Part shown: positions 1-9,509 of the stretch, piece by piece
Numbering within the stretch: the first letter of the stretch is position 1
Layout of the letters: each line of letters begins with the position of its first letter
Source of the DNA: Robertmurraya sp. FSL R5-0851
GTDB taxonomy: Bacteria; Bacillota; Bacilli; Bacillales; Cytobacillaceae
Assembly: GCF_038002965.1 (NCBI RefSeq)
Contig: NZ_JBBOOE010000001.1
Coordinates: 2,399,001 to 2,463,000 of the forward strand
DNA length: 64,000 bases
Direction: 5' to 3'
Position numbers and translations under genes: made by a program
The notes under the pieces: model-generated
Seen by the model: only the letters and a program-made list of their open reading frames with translations
Databases searched by the model: none
Told to the model about the DNA's origin: nothing

Positions 1-287
1 GGATTGCCTAATAAGAGAGAGCGTGTCGATTTATTTTTTAGAGTCATAAACTCTATTCCCAACATAAGAAACGTCCACAATCCGATGGCATATAAAAAAT
101 GAAAAATCCCTACCTTATCTTCATAAATGTTATTTCCTAAAAAATCTCCAAGTACTAACACAAAAACTAAGTGAAACGGGGTTAACTGATAGATGGATGT
201 TCTGCCTGTTATGATAATGATAAAAAATAAAGTTGCAAAACCAACGATGACTTTGATCGTCAGTAAACCAATATTAACTTCTTCCAA
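1..287 (-). CDS. DUF421 (YetF-like) membrane protein, N-terminal part, cut by window edge
   Basis: Reading from 287 leftward, a TTG start follows a strong GGAGG ribosome site (about 294-300). The 95 visible residues contain three hydrophobic segments and the motif TSIYQLTPFHLVFVLVLGD, typical of the membrane half of DUF421 proteins. The cytoplasmic beta half would lie beyond the window. A near-identical but truncated copy lies at 17333-17620 in the opposite orientation. DUF421/YetF proteins accompany spoVA2mob operons and are thought to act in the spore inner membrane; the exact role is unknown. Confidence 0.75.
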   Translation of the reverse strand, partial: MEEVNIGLLTIKVIVGFATLFFIIIITGRTSIYQLTPFHLVFVLVLGDFLGNNIYEDKVGIFHFLYAIGLWTFLMLGIEFMTLKNKSTRSLLLGN

Positions 288-310
288 AGTTTTTTCCTCC
301 AATTTAAATT

Positions 311-890
311 TTACTTAGTTGTAAGATCTTGAGGTTTAGATAAAGAGGCTAGTTTTAGTATTAAAGCTCGAGTTACAATTCCAACAATGATGTAATATAT
401 GAATGAATATCTGTATCTCCACTCTAAATAATTAACAAGTTTGACCCACTCGCAAAAGGGTTCACCTATACAGGCATATGTTAGTGCCATAATGATCTGG
501 GCTAAAATAAAAGATTTCCATGTTCTAAAATATTGATATAACAACATGTAAGCTACAGGTACCATTGAAAAATCAAAAGGAAAGGCCTTTGGGAATAAAA
601 GGTAGGAATGCAATGGGGTAATCCCAAAAACTGTATTGTGCACCAACTACATCTAATAAGGTTGTTGTCAAGATAATTATGGTACCAAATAACAAAATTT
701 CTAAAATAATGTCTCGTTTAACAAGTTTAGCCCATATAACCCAAGGCACAACTAAAAAAACGACTAGTATCCACCATTCCCAAGTTAAAAACTCATTTTT
801 TAGCCAACTATTTAATTCTAAATGATAGAGCTTATCTTCTAATAAACGTATTTCCTTAAGATTTTCAAATATATTATCTATTGATATCAC
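311..890 (-). pseudogene. CBO0543-like membrane protein gene with one frameshift
   Basis: Two overlapping frames (890 to 573, then 646 to 311) join into one protein of about 175 residues with five or so membrane spans and the features LDVVGAQYSFWDYP, YMLLYQYF and WRYRYSF that I associate with the CBO0543 family of Firmicute membrane proteins. The frame changes near 590-600, within a cccaaaggcctttcc stretch, where one extra base converts IPKAFPFDF into IPKGLSF plus stop. The gene lies between cls and the DUF421 gene and is absent from the inverted copy of this region near 17 kb. Function is unknown. The family name is from memory; the frameshift itself is directly visible. Confidence 0.6.
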
Positions 891-1124
891 CTCTATATTT
901 AAATGAAAAGGTAACAGATATTTTTGAATTCAAACTCTTTGAGCTGCCTTTTTAGTATTACCGTTTTTTAGTAATGAATTTCCATCGTAAATAAGAAAAA
1001 AACCATTGTTGGAAGTTCTTATAATACACGGGTTTTCGACTTTTTTTCAAATAAGTCAGAAATATATTAAAAACAAAGTTAAATCTAGATTTAAGATAGA
1101 ACAATAAAAACAGGATACATCAAC

Positions 1125-2618
1125 TTATAATAATGGAGAAAGCACGCGAGCACCCTGTTCAACAATGCGCTCGGTCAGGGATCGTTGCAACAAGTCTTCA
1201 ATTCTTAATGGTACAGAATCAGTAAGATCCCTCTCGAACTGCTCTGTGAGTTCCCTTGCCACATCAGCACTGTACACGACTTGACACACCTCATAATTCA
1301 GGCGAAAACTTCTCATATCATAGTTTGCTGAGCCTACGGCAGCAATCTCCTCATCGATGGTCAACACCTTCGCATGTATCATTCCTTTGTCGTACTGGTA
1401 GATTTGAACTCCAGCTTCTATAAGTTCTCCGTAATAAGTACGGCTTGCAAGACCCACGATTTTTTGATTATTGTGGCGAGGAACCAGCAATCTTACACGG
1501 ACACCACGAGTTACTGCTGTCTTTAATGCCATGATAATATCCGTTTCTGGTACAAAATAGGGTGTTGTTAAATCAATAGTCTTGGTCGCCTGTGTTATAC
1601 ATATAAAGTAAGCTTGCCGAATGACTGGGGTAGGAATTCCAGGGTTTCCTTCCAACGTATGGATATACGCTTTATGCAATGTCCTAGTTTTTCCGGATAT
1701 GTCCATTTCTTTATCATCAAGGGTGCTCAACTCTGATCCCAATTCGGCTGACCATTTGGAATGATCTGCTCTGCCGATTGAATTGATTTTCGTTACCTCT
1801 GATTTTGTTTTCAAATTTGTTTTTGATTTTATCCTTTCCGGCACAGCGATTTCCCAATGAACATCAAAAACAGTCTGCAAGTCGCCTGTTGCTTCCCCTA
1901 TAATTTGCAAATGAGTGTCCCTCCAAAATCCTACGTCTGGCTTTAATCCTGTATATTCATACCCAACGTTCATACCGCCAGTAAAGGATTCCTTTCTGTC
2001 AATCGTCACAATCTTACAATGATCCCGATAATTCCAATTGGACAAAATCCAGGGAAATCGCAGAGGAAATATTGTCCTGCATTCTATCCCTGCTTCAACC
2101 ATCTGCCGGATTTTTTCACGCGGGAATTTATAACTCCCCAAGCTATCTCTCATAAAACGAACCTGCACTCCATTTAATGCTTTTTCGATTAGCAGTTCTG
2201 TGATTCGATTACCAATTTGGTCGTTCCGATAGATGAAATATTCCAGATCAATGGTTTCTTGGGCTTTTTGCAGGGATACAAGGAGTTGATCATATTTTGC
2301 TATCCCATTGTTAAACACTTGGACTTGGCCCATTCGAAGCCCATTCACAGTGAAATGCCGTAAAGCATTGGCAATTACCGATGCTGAAGCACCGAATGTC
2401 TCAGGTAATTTGTTAGATTCATTTTTAGAACAGGTCAATCTTTTTCGATGAATAAACTTAGGGTTTGATATGCTAAGATATAGCCAGAAACCAATGACAG
2501 GTAAAAAAAGGACGATTATTATCCAATTCAAAGCCTTGGCAGGCCGACGAACTTCCCAAATTGCTATGAATAAGATAAAGAACGTATTTAACAGGTATAG
2601 ATAAAAAATCCACTCCAA
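1125..2618 (-). CDS. cls: cardiolipin synthase (phospholipase D superfamily)
   Basis: 497 residues, the usual length for bacterial cardiolipin synthase, which joins two phosphatidylglycerols to make cardiolipin and glycerol in the membrane. Two N-terminal membrane helices (residues about 3-22 and 31-50) precede two PLD domains. The first HKD motif is HCKIVTID followed by the GG pair; the second is HAKVLTID followed by GSANYD near the C-terminus. The start is TTG after an AAGGAGGGA ribosome site. A second copy, with an internal deletion, lies inverted at 16617-17212. Cls genes are known passengers of Tn1546/spoVA2mob elements; a role in spore membrane composition is inference. Confidence 0.93.
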   Translation of the reverse strand: MEWIFYLYLLNTFFILFIAIWEVRRPAKALNWIIIVLFLPVIGFWLYLSISNPKFIHRKRLTCSKNESNKLPETFGASASVIANALRHFTVNGLRMGQVQVFNNGIAKYDQLLVSLQKAQETIDLEYFIYRNDQIGNRITELLIEKALNGVQVRFMRDSLGSYKFPREKIRQMVEAGIECRTIFPLRFPWILSNWNYRDHCKIVTIDRKESFTGGMNVGYEYTGLKPDVGFWRDTHLQIIGEATGDLQTVFDVHWEIAVPERIKSKTNLKTKSEVTKINSIGRADHSKWSAELGSELSTLDDKEMDISGKTRTLHKAYIHTLEGNPGIPTPVIRQAYFICITQATKTIDLTTPYFVPETDIIMALKTAVTRGVRVRLLVPRHNNQKIVGLASRTYYGELIEAGVQIYQYDKGMIHAKVLTIDEEIAAVGSANYDMRSFRLNYEVCQVVYSADVARELTEQFERDLTDSVPLRIEDLLQRSLTERIVEQGARVLSPLL

Positions 2619-2655
2619 CTGGAATCCCTCCTTCTGTTTCTCTTAACATGTACAA

Positions 2656-2970
2656 ACTATGTAACCAGTATACGTATGGAATATGAAGGGATTGTCTGTT
2701 ATATATTATGGACTACCTTTATAAGAACTTGTATAAGATATTAAGAACGAAAAAAAGAGAATTAAGGTTGGGAAAGTTCTGACATCAAGAAAGGCGTAAT
2801 GATCTGGGCACTGTCCTAACTAGAGACTTAGTGATTTTGAAAATTACCATCTGGTAAATTCCTAAATATAGGTATAATTTTTTATAAATTTGGAAAATGA
2901 AAGTGGTAAATGCAATAAGGAGTAAATAAGAGAAAACATTAATTTATATTGGGAGGAAATCGTCTTAAAA
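2656..2970. other. intergenic stretch without recognisable gene
   Basis: AT-rich spacer between the DUF421 remnant and the cls start. No reading frame or convincing hairpin is visible. It probably contains the cls promoter, but no match good enough to call was found. Confidence 0.4.
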
Positions 2971-3478
2971 TTAGTCGTTAACATCTTTTTTGTTAATGGT
3001 TAATGAATGATCGGTATCTCTAACAGCAGCATAAAAAAAATCTTTGATTTGAAGATATCCCTTTGCCTTTAGTTCTTCCTTTAACCACTTTTCATTTTTG
3101 TTGATAAATTTTAATTTACGCTTTTGCACTTTCCCTTCAATGACAACGGCTATGGGTAATCCGCGGTATTCCACTTTCATATGTAAATCTTTTGGAGTAA
3201 TAGGAACTAATTCTTTTCTTGGAAAAATGCTAATTTCACCTGTTGCTTCCAAAATCGCATATTCATTATCGTGAATATCCGGATATCCTGTTGTTCTTAA
3301 ATTAGACAACAGCTCAGGTAAAGGATATCTACTTTCCTTTAAATTTCGATTAAGATAAAAAAAGAATCGCTCCAAAATCATGAGGGGTAAGTTGGGCTAG
3401 AGCTGATTTCCCTAAAATATTTACTGCTACAATAAACACAATATAGATAAAAATAACTTTAACTAAAAAAATAGACAC
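2971..3478 (-). pseudogene. DUF421 gene with internal deletion and frameshift
   Basis: The N-terminal piece (about 3478 to 3365) reads VSIFLVKVIFIYIVFIVAVN then GKSALAQLTPHDFGAI, a typical DUF421 start with a GTG codon after GAGGTG. It runs out of frame at about 3350-3365 into a piece encoding LNRNLKESRYPLPELLSNLR and the complete beta-rich C-terminal domain, ending SLTINKKDVND. About 50-60 residues of membrane region and linker are missing at the join. The C-terminal domain shares the ILEATGEISIF and RDTDHSLTIN features with the remnant at 11484-11701. The gene sits just downstream of the spoVA2mob operon and was probably an extra YetF-like gene. Confidence 0.7.
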
Positions 3479-3594
3479 TTCTAACACCTCGTAAAAAAAA
3501 TTCACCTTAGTCCGAAATTGGACTAAGGTTTTTAAACTTATTTCAATTAAAAATGGTATCTTTTTTTCGTCATGTATGAATCTAAGCTAAATCC

Positions 3595-4455
3595 TTATCC
3601 TTTTAAAATAGGGGTCACTTTATCAATGGCTTCTTGTAATTTTTCACTGTTTAACCTATACATTTGTTTGGCGTCTTTTGATTCCGTTCCAAGAGCAAAT
3701 AGTTCTAAGTCTGCTTGACATTTTTTCAAGGTTGAAAGAATTAAGGGTCTTTCTTGAGGGGGTGCGACTTGTAATTTATCGTCAAACAGATCAATCGTTA
3801 ACTCTCCGTAAGAATTAACCTGTCCCAGAAATACATTTTCAATCGTTACCCCTAGTTTTTCTAATTCAGTATGTAGCCAAGCCCGACTTCGTCCAATCGT
3901 GGCTAGTGGTTCATCCATTATTGTACCATCCATAATAATGGTCTGAGGCTCCTTGATTGAAGCAACCTTCAAGTTTATATCCTTTGCTGTTAAAGGTTGA
4001 TTTTCTTTCTTTAGCATCACAGATAAATCACCTGTTGCCTCTAAAGCAGCAAATTCTACATCAGAGACTTGAAAGACATCCTTCCTGCGAAGTAGCTCTA
4101 ACAGTTCATCTGTCGTATATCTTTCCTTTTTTAAATTATCTTCCATAATCTTCCCATCTTTGATAAATACAGTTGCTTTTCCTTCTATAAAATTGCGAAA
4201 ACGTTTACTTTTTAATGAAATTAAACCAGCGAAAAAGGGAATAGCCGCAAAAATGACAATTCCAATAATTCCGTGAAAAATGTTCCGTTCAAGTCCCATA
4301 GCCACTTCTGCACCAATACTTCCAATAGAAATACCGGTGACATATTCAAAGAAAGATAGTTCTGAAATTTGCTTTTTCCCTAACCATTTTGTAATGAAAA
4401 ATAAAACAGCAACAAATAATGCTGAGCGTACAGTTATCTCTAACCATTCAGGCAC
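3595..4455 (-). CDS. YetF-like DUF421 protein with C-terminal DUF1657 domain (last gene of spoVA2mob operon)
   Basis: 286 residues. Residues about 5-85 form three membrane spans with GKKQISELSFFEYVTGISIG; residues about 95-215 are the DUF421 cytoplasmic beta domain (ALEATGDLSVML, RAWLHTELEKLG); residues about 225-285 match a DUF1657 domain (LSTLKKCQADLELFALGTES). This fusion is the hallmark of the final gene of spoVA2mob-type operons. GTG start after GGGGGTG, 29 bp downstream of the DUF1657 gene. Expected in the spore inner membrane. The molecular function is unknown; the operon as a whole is linked to spore heat resistance. Confidence 0.88.
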   Translation of the reverse strand: MPEWLEITVRSALFVAVLFFITKWLGKKQISELSFFEYVTGISIGSIGAEVAMGLERNIFHGIIGIVIFAAIPFFAGLISLKSKRFRNFIEGKATVFIKDGKIMEDNLKKERYTTDELLELLRRKDVFQVSDVEFAALEATGDLSVMLKKENQPLTAKDINLKVASIKEPQTIIMDGTIMDEPLATIGRSRAWLHTELEKLGVTIENVFLGQVNSYGELTIDLFDDKLQVAPPQERPLILSTLKKCQADLELFALGTESKDAKQMYRLNSEKLQEAIDKVTPILKG

Positions 4456-4484
4456 TGCTTACACCCCCTGTAAATATAGTTTTT

Positions 4485-4691
4485 CTAGAAACCTTTGTAC
4501 TGAAGTTCCTCTCCTTCTAGTTCTCCTACTCTTTTTTTTAAATCTTTTGTTACTTCGTGTACTACCATCATAGCCTCATGCAAAGTTCGCTTCGATTCAT
4601 CATCAAGAGTCCGTAATGCTAAACTTGAGAGACTTGCTTCTACCCCTTTTAGACTGGCAAAACACTGTTTAACATCTGATCCTACTGTCAT
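4485..4691 (-). CDS. DUF1657 protein (second DUF1657 gene of spoVA2mob operon)
   Basis: 68 residues: MTVGSDVKQCFASLKGVEAS, SLALRTLDDESKRTLHEAM, then KKRVGELEGEELQYKGF. This is the small helical DUF1657 family found twice in spoVA2mob operons, once at the head and once after spoVAE. The start is clear (AAGGAGAATTAGG before ATG), 11 bp after the spoVAE stop. It is more diverged from the head copies (10406 and 12654) than they are from each other. The function is not known. Confidence 0.85.
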   Translation of the reverse strand: MTVGSDVKQCFASLKGVEASLSSLALRTLDDESKRTLHEAMMVVHEVTKDLKKRVGELEGEELQYKGF

Positions 4692-4702
4692 CCTAATTCT
4701 CC

Positions 4703-5053
4703 TTATCCTTTTGGCTTAAAAATTAAAGCTCCTATCATGCCGAAAACAATGGCAGCTGAAATACCAGAACTAGTTACTTCAAACATTCCTGTCAGTACAC
4801 CAACTAACCCATGTTTTTCTGCTTCCTGCATCGCACCATGAACAAGCGAATTCCCAAAACTTGTAATCGGAACGGTAGCCCCTGCCCCAGCAAAATCAAT
4901 CAAAGGCTCGTATAGTCCAAATCCATCTAAAAGCGCCCCAATCACTACAAGAGCACTTAAGGTATGACCTGGTGTCAATTTAAATACATCAAACATAATT
5001 TGCCCAATGATACAAATTAAACCGCCTACGACAAAAGCCCAAAAATAGATCAT
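4703..5053 (-). CDS. spoVAE: stage V sporulation protein AE (SpoVAEb type)
   Basis: 116 residues, hydrophobic throughout, with the SpoVAE signatures [39 protein letters not shown] and the [18 protein letters not shown]-terminus. With SpoVAC and SpoVAD it forms part of the spore inner-membrane channel complex that takes up Ca-dipicolinic acid in sporulation and releases it at germination. ATG overlaps the spoVAD stop (ATGA), with GGAGGTGA upstream, indicating translational coupling. Confidence 0.93.
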   Translation of the reverse strand: MIYFWAFVVGGLICIIGQIMFDVFKLTPGHTLSALVVIGALLDGFGLYEPLIDFAGAGATVPITSFGNSLVHGAMQEAEKHGLVGVLTGMFEVTSSGISAAIVFGMIGALIFKPKG

Positions 5054-6069
5054 GTTAATTGTTCACCTCCGTATTCAATTGACACTGCATGGGCGATACA
5101 AGGAATTGTTTCATTTTGCTGAAAGGACAACGGTGAAAGCAAAGCACCTGTAGCCACAACTAACATTCGTTTAAATTCACCTTTTTTCATGCGGTTTAAT
5201 AAATGCCCATAAACTACCGTTGCTGAACAGCCTGCACCGCTTGCCCCTGCAAGAACGGGTTGTCCTTCCCGATAAATCATAAGGCCACAATCTTGGTATT
5301 GTTCTTCACTAATAGGAGTTCCATGCTTTTTAAATAGATCCATGGACACTTCCTGTCCGATTTGGCCAAGGTCACCGGTTACAATTAAATCGTAATAAGA
5401 TGGCTCAACATTTCGTTCCTTTAAATGGGCTTCAATGGTATCAACCGCAGCTGGCGCCATAGCTCCTCCCATGTTAAATGGATCTGTCAATCCCATATCG
5501 ATTACACGACCAATTGTGGCAGATGTGACATGAGGTCCTTCCCCAGTATCACTTAATAGGGCTGCACCTGCACCAGTAACCGTCCATTGTGCCGTAGGTG
5601 GCTTTTGTCCACCATACTCAGTTGGATACCGAAATTGTTTTTCAACAGCTGTATCATGACTGGAAGCTCCTGTTAACAAATATTTCGCTCCTTTTGTATT
5701 TACAATATAAGCACCTAGAGCCAGTCCTTCCATCGAGGTAGAGCAAGCACCGAATAAGCCAAAATAAGGCGCTCCAATCGTTCTGCTAGCGAAACTTGTT
5801 GGGGTGATTTGATTGATTAAGTCCCCAGCTAGGATAAATTGAACTTGATCCTTTTGTATGCCCCCTTTTTCCATGGCTTTTTGGCAAGCCTCTTCAAAAA
5901 GGATTTTATGTGCTTTCTCATAGGAATCCTGCCCAAGCCATAAATCAGCATGAAGAGTATCGAAATCATCTGGGATAGCACCATTGGCTTCAAATGGTCC
6001 ACCAACGGTTCCAGTGGAGATAATGACAGGCTTTTGTTCGAAGATCCATGTACGATGACCTGCTAGCAT
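5050..6069 (-). CDS. spoVAD: stage V sporulation protein AD
   Basis: 339 residues from the ATG at 6069, which overlaps the spoVAC stop by one base (TAATG). It has the thiolase/ketoacyl-synthase fold used by SpoVAD to bind dipicolinic acid: [35 protein letters not shown] with the cysteine at the former active-site position, and the C-terminal [20 protein letters not shown] motif. SpoVAD is a peripheral protein on the outer face of the spore inner membrane. Length and order match known spoVA operons. It looks intact, but the insertion at 6608-9822 separates it from the head promoter. Confidence 0.94.
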   Translation of the reverse strand: MLAGHRTWIFEQKPVIISTGTVGGPFEANGAIPDDFDTLHADLWLGQDSYEKAHKILFEEACQKAMEKGGIQKDQVQFILAGDLINQITPTSFASRTIGAPYFGLFGACSTSMEGLALGAYIVNTKGAKYLLTGASSHDTAVEKQFRYPTEYGGQKPPTAQWTVTGAGAALLSDTGEGPHVTSATIGRVIDMGLTDPFNMGGAMAPAAVDTIEAHLKERNVEPSYYDLIVTGDLGQIGQEVSMDLFKKHGTPISEEQYQDCGLMIYREGQPVLAGASGAGCSATVVYGHLLNRMKKGEFKRMLVVATGALLSPLSFQQNETIPCIAHAVSIEYGGEQLT

Positions 6070-6548
6070 TATAAACCACCCCACTGGATTAAAGTGGTTT
6101 TAATTAAGGCAATGACAAAAGCAGAAAAAACACCAAATAAAATAACCGCCCCCGCTAATTTAAACATGTTGCCACCTACGCCCAGTACAAATCCTTCGGT
6201 TCGATGCTCAATGGCAGGCGATATAACCGCATTGCCAAAACCTGTTACAGGTACAGCTGTTCCAGCCCCACCAAATTGGGCCATTCGATCATATACGCCA
6301 AAACCAGTAAGAAGCATTGTAATAAAAATTAACGTACCCACCGTCGGATTTCCGGCCGTTTGCTCAGTAAAATCGAAATAATAAATGTAAAAGTCTGAAA
6401 TAAGCTGACCAATCAAACAAATAAGTCCACCGGTTAAAAAGGCCTTAATGCAATTTTTAACAACCGGTCTTTTGATCTCTCGTTGTTTTTGCAATTTTTG
6501 ATATTCCTGTTGCACAGGAGTAAGTTGTTTCTTTTGATTGTTAGACAT
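6069..6548 (-). CDS. spoVAC: stage V sporulation protein AC
   Basis: 159 residues. A hydrophilic N-terminus (to about residue 27) precedes four membrane segments with KAFLTGGLICLIGQLISDFY and GGAGTAVPVTGFGNAVISPA, typical of SpoVAC, a mechanosensitive-type channel component for dipicolinate. The ATG follows AGAGGAAGG. The native stop of the preceding yhcN-like gene (TAG at 6600-6602) lies about 50 bp upstream, so the two were once adjacent; the TnsB/TnsC element now separates them. Confidence 0.94.
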   Translation of the reverse strand: MSNNQKKQLTPVQQEYQKLQKQREIKRPVVKNCIKAFLTGGLICLIGQLISDFYIYYFDFTEQTAGNPTVGTLIFITMLLTGFGVYDRMAQFGGAGTAVPVTGFGNAVISPAIEHRTEGFVLGVGGNMFKLAGAVILFGVFSAFVIALIKTTLIQWGGL

Positions 6549-6602
6549 AACTCGATCCTTCCTCTTTAGGTTTGTTTGTTTTTGACATCTTTAAATTTCC
6601 TA

Positions 6603-6607
6603 AAGTT
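6603..6607. repeat. target-site duplication AAGTT, left copy
   Basis: The five bases AAGTT directly precede the left end of the TnsB/TnsC element. The same five bases follow its right end at 9823-9827. Removing the element and one copy restores the yhcN-like reading frame to its own stop, supporting these exact boundaries. Confidence 0.85.
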
Positions 6608-6647
6608 GACGGTATTGCCTGTCCAGAATTAGTCGATTATAATGTCC
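6608..6647 (+). repeat. left end of TnsB/TnsC element with two transposase-site-like repeats
   Basis: The end begins GACGGTATTGCCTGTCC, followed after a short gap by a second looser copy ending GATTATAATGTCC. The right end read inward has GACGGTGTTGATTGTCC and then GACGGATTCACTGTCC. Paired copies of a GACGG-n-TGTCC site at both ends resemble the repeated TnsB-binding sites of this class. The hexamer TATAAT (6636-6641, minus strand) points outward to spoVAC, but no good -35 was seen. Confidence 0.75.
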
Positions 6648-6693
6648 GTATATAATTCGAAACATTTCGACATTTATTTTGGGGAAAGGAAAA

Positions 6694-6742
6694 GACGTCC
6701 CCCATAATGTATAACTGCGCCAACAGTTATACAGGAGACGTC
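6694..6742. promoter_or_regulatory. hairpin upstream of the element's first gene
   Basis: TGTATAACTG (6708-6717) and CAGTTATACA (6724-6733) form a perfect 10-bp stem with a 6-base loop; outer arms around GACGTC extend it with one mismatch. It lies 44 bp before the DUF6431-like gene. It could be an operator or a transcription barrier guarding the element against outside transcription. Confidence 0.5.
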
Positions 6743-6785
6743 CCACAAAAAAAGTATATGATTATTGTATCAGATTATCAGCTGA

Positions 6786-7316
6786 TTGAAAACATACTTA
6801 CTGGAGTTTTTAGTTAGGGGTGCGGGGAGGATTCCTTCCCCATGCTGCGGGAAAGACATGTTGGTTAGAGGTACAAAGAATCGAAAAGCCAAGGATCATA
6901 CAGGTCAGAGTAAGACATATAACATCCGAAGATTGCAGTGCACCAATTGTCAGACCATTCATCATGAACTTCCAGATTTATTGATTCCTTATAAACGCTA
7001 TGAGGCTGAATGTATCGAAGACGTTCTTACGAACCCGTCCACCCACATTGTTCCCGCCGATGATTCCACTCTTTCGAGATGGTACGGCTGGTTTCATCAA
7101 TTTGTGGATTATTGGATAGGCTGTTTGAATTCCATCATGATCAGAACCAACCAAGGAAATATCCCCCTGGATGTCACGTCCAAATGTTCAGGGACCGCAC
7201 TTCAAAGGATAGGACGCTTGGCAGGAGATGCCAATGGATGGCTAACAAGAATTGTCCGGCCCATCGTAAATATTAATTTATGGATACACACCCGTTCTGC
7301 ATTCATTGTCCAATAA
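6786..7316 (+). CDS. DUF6431-like zinc-ribbon protein of the TnsB/TnsC element
   Basis: 176 residues. The N-terminal third holds two cysteine pairs, PCCGKDM near residue 20 and QCTNCQTIHH near residue 56, that would bind zinc, followed by ELPDLLIPYKRYEAECIEDV and a helical region (STLSRWYGWFHQFVDYW). I recognise this as the DUF6431 type often found upstream of TnsB/TnsC-like pairs in Firmicutes; the name is from memory. The arrangement suggests DNA binding, perhaps end recognition or target choice, but that is inference. The frame is open throughout. Confidence 0.7.
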   Translation: MKTYLLEFLVRGAGRIPSPCCGKDMLVRGTKNRKAKDHTGQSKTYNIRRLQCTNCQTIHHELPDLLIPYKRYEAECIEDVLTNPSTHIVPADDSTLSRWYGWFHQFVDYWIGCLNSIMIRTNQGNIPLDVTSKCSGTALQRIGRLAGDANGWLTRIVRPIVNINLWIHTRSAFIVQ

Positions 7317-7360
7317 CACCTGATTTACACTCGTGATAGACACAGAGAGGAGAGTGTATC

Positions 7361-8716
7361 ATGAGGGAACATAAGAAATCAGAGGAATTGGCAGTGCAGC
7401 GTTTTCAGCTGATATCCCCTTTATTGGCAGAGGGGCTTGACGCTGGGAAGGTAAAGGAATTAAGAGACCAAATAGTGAAGGCCAGCGGTCTTTCAGAAAG
7501 AACCATCAGGCGATATTTGGCTCAATTTCAGGAAGATGGGTTTGGGGGACTAAAGCCACAAGGAAGAAAAGGTGCTCGTAAGTCTGAAGCTATCCCTCCT
7601 CATTTATTGGAACAGGCAATCCTTCTGCGTAAGGAAGTGCCAAGCCGGAGCGTAGCACAAATCATACAGATACTCGAGTGGGAAGGGTTGGCTGAGCCAG
7701 GACAGATCAAAAGGTCAACGCTCCAGGAAAAGCTCACTGAAAAAGGTTACAGCACACGGCATATGCGACTTTATTCCCAGACAGGAGTAGCTGCCAGGAG
7801 ATTTCAGAAGCGACATCGCAACCAACTATGGCAATCAGATATCAAGTATGGCCCTTACCTGCCGATTGGTCCCAATGGAATGAAGAAACAAGTGTATCTT
7901 GTCGCCTTTATCGACGACGCAACCAGGTTTGTGCTTCATGCAGCTTTCTACCCTACATTGGATTCAAGGATCATTGAGGATTCCTTCCGTCAGGCCATCC
8001 AGAAGTATGGTGTTCCAGAGGCTGTCTATTTTGATAATGGAAAGCAATATCGAACCAAATGGATGTCGCGTACCTGCTCAAAAATAGGCACCCGCCTTAC
8101 TTACACACGGCCGTACTCAGCTGAATCAAAAGGGAAAATTGAACGCTTCAATAGAATCATAGATTCATTCATCAGTGAGGCTGTCATCGAAAAACCCAAT
8201 ACACTTGATCGTCTGAATGAGCTTTTCCAAGTGTGGCTGACAGAGTGTTATCAGAATAAGCCTCATTCTGCACTTGGGGAGAAAATTAGCCCGGAAACGG
8301 CATTTCGTTCAGATAAGAAAGCGATTCGGTTCATCGATCCGGATACGTTGAGTAATGCATTTCTCCATTGTGAAACGAGAAAAGTCGATAAATCAGGATG
8401 TATCAGCTTCATGGATCAAAAATATGAGGTGGGCCTGGCATTCATTGGACGACAGGTTGAGGTTGTTTATGACCCTGCGAATATCAAGGAGCTGACCATT
8501 GAGTTCGAGGATCATACTCCTTGGAAGGCCAAAAAGCTTGTCATAGGGGAAAGAGCTGGGAAGCGTCCTGCATTACCTGAGCACCTACAGGTGCAGGATG
8601 TAGAATCTTCAAGACTATTAAAGGCAGCTGAACGAAAGAACCAAAAACGTCAAACTGAACAGAAACCTGCCGTGACCTTCCGTGCCGTTTGGAAGGAGGA
8701 TGATTCTCGTGTTTGA
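7361..8716 (+). CDS. DDE transposase, TnsB/Mu-like (rve integrase core)
   Basis: 451 residues. Residues about 30-70 form a helix-turn-helix (GLSERTIRRYLAQFQEDGFG); a second DNA-binding part follows to about 140. The catalytic core has D160 (WQSDIKYG), D225 (YFDNGKQYR) and E261 (GKIERFNR), with 35 residues between the second D and the E as in the rve family. The C-terminal part has the beta-barrel features of Mu-like transposases. Its stop overlaps the start of the ATPase gene, so the two are probably co-translated. Predicted to cut and join the element ends. Confidence 0.92.
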   Translation: MREHKKSEELAVQRFQLISPLLAEGLDAGKVKELRDQIVKASGLSERTIRRYLAQFQEDGFGGLKPQGRKGARKSEAIPPHLLEQAILLRKEVPSRSVAQIIQILEWEGLAEPGQIKRSTLQEKLTEKGYSTRHMRLYSQTGVAARRFQKRHRNQLWQSDIKYGPYLPIGPNGMKKQVYLVAFIDDATRFVLHAAFYPTLDSRIIEDSFRQAIQKYGVPEAVYFDNGKQYRTKWMSRTCSKIGTRLTYTRPYSAESKGKIERFNRIIDSFISEAVIEKPNTLDRLNELFQVWLTECYQNKPHSALGEKISPETAFRSDKKAIRFIDPDTLSNAFLHCETRKVDKSGCISFMDQKYEVGLAFIGRQVEVVYDPANIKELTIEFEDHTPWKAKKLVIGERAGKRPALPEHLQVQDVESSRLLKAAERKNQKRQTEQKPAVTFRAVWKEDDSRV

Positions 8717-9509
8717 AGCCTTCTATGAAATGGATAACACCCCTTTCGCCAGAGATCTTCCGACTGATCAATTGTATGATTCCTCCATGATGCAAGAAAT
8801 CCTTGGAAGGCTGAAGTACACAGCTGAAAGACAGCTTTTTGCCGTTTTGAGTGGGGATAGTGGTACTGGAAAGACCACGACCATCCGTAAGTTTGTGGAC
8901 AAATTGGATAAAGGGAAATTCCATATCCTTTACCTGTCCGACTCTAAATTAACACCTCGTCATTTTTACAAAGGTCTTTTGGAACAGTTAGGCTCCGAAG
9001 CGAAGTTTTATCGAGGAGATGCAAAACGGCAGCTTCATCGTGAGATTGAATTAATGAAAGGCATACGAGGGCTACAACCTGTGGTGGTAGTGGACGAAGC
9101 CCATCTTCTGGACCGGGAAATGCTTGAAGAGGTTCGTTTCTTACTGAACTTCAAAATGGATTCGCAAAGTCCGATGGCACTCATTCTCGTCGGTCAAAGT
9201 GAATTGTGGGATCGTCTTCGACTCCAATCCTACGCAGCGATACGCCAAAGAATCGATATCCAATTCCAGTTAGGACATCTCGATCGTGCCCAGGTTGAGG
9301 AATATGTTTCTAGGCATCTTCGTTATGCTGGAGTTGATCAACCAATTTTCTCTGACGGGGCGCTCGACGAAATCCATCGGTTTTCTGGTGGTGCCGCAAG
9401 GCTGATAAATAAACTCTGCACACATAGTCTACTCTATGGCTCACAAAATGGCCGAAGGATCATTGACGACCATATGATCAAGCAAGTCATACAGGGTGAG
9501 CTTTCATGA
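8709..9509 (+). CDS. AAA ATPase, TnsC/ExeA-like transposition regulator
   Basis: 266 residues from the GTG at 8709, which follows GGAGG and overlaps the transposase stop. Walker A is GDSGTGKTT (about residues 49-57) and Walker B is VVVVDEAH; a sensor region GQSELWDRLRLQSYAAIRQR and a C-terminal helical lid (FSGGAARLINKLCTHSLL) follow. This is the ExeA/TnsC type that activates the partner transposase and selects the target. An upstream in-frame ATG at 8682 lacks a good ribosome site, so the GTG is preferred. Confidence 0.9.
   Translation: MFEAFYEMDNTPFARDLPTDQLYDSSMMQEILGRLKYTAERQLFAVLSGDSGTGKTTTIRKFVDKLDKGKFHILYLSDSKLTPRHFYKGLLEQLGSEAKFYRGDAKRQLHREIELMKGIRGLQPVVVVDEAHLLDREMLEEVRFLLNFKMDSQSPMALILVGQSELWDRLRLQSYAAIRQRIDIQFQLGHLDRAQVEEYVSRHLRYAGVDQPIFSDGALDEIHRFSGGAARLINKLCTHSLLYGSQNGRRIIDDHMIKQVIQGELS

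Noticed and set aside
311..890. Two separate small membrane proteins
   Set aside because: The two frames join at a single-base shift into one family-like protein, so one broken gene is simpler.
8541..8924. Minus-strand open frame of 127 codons
   Set aside because: It lies antisense over the transposase/ATPase junction and has no ribosome site; shadow of the plus-strand genes.
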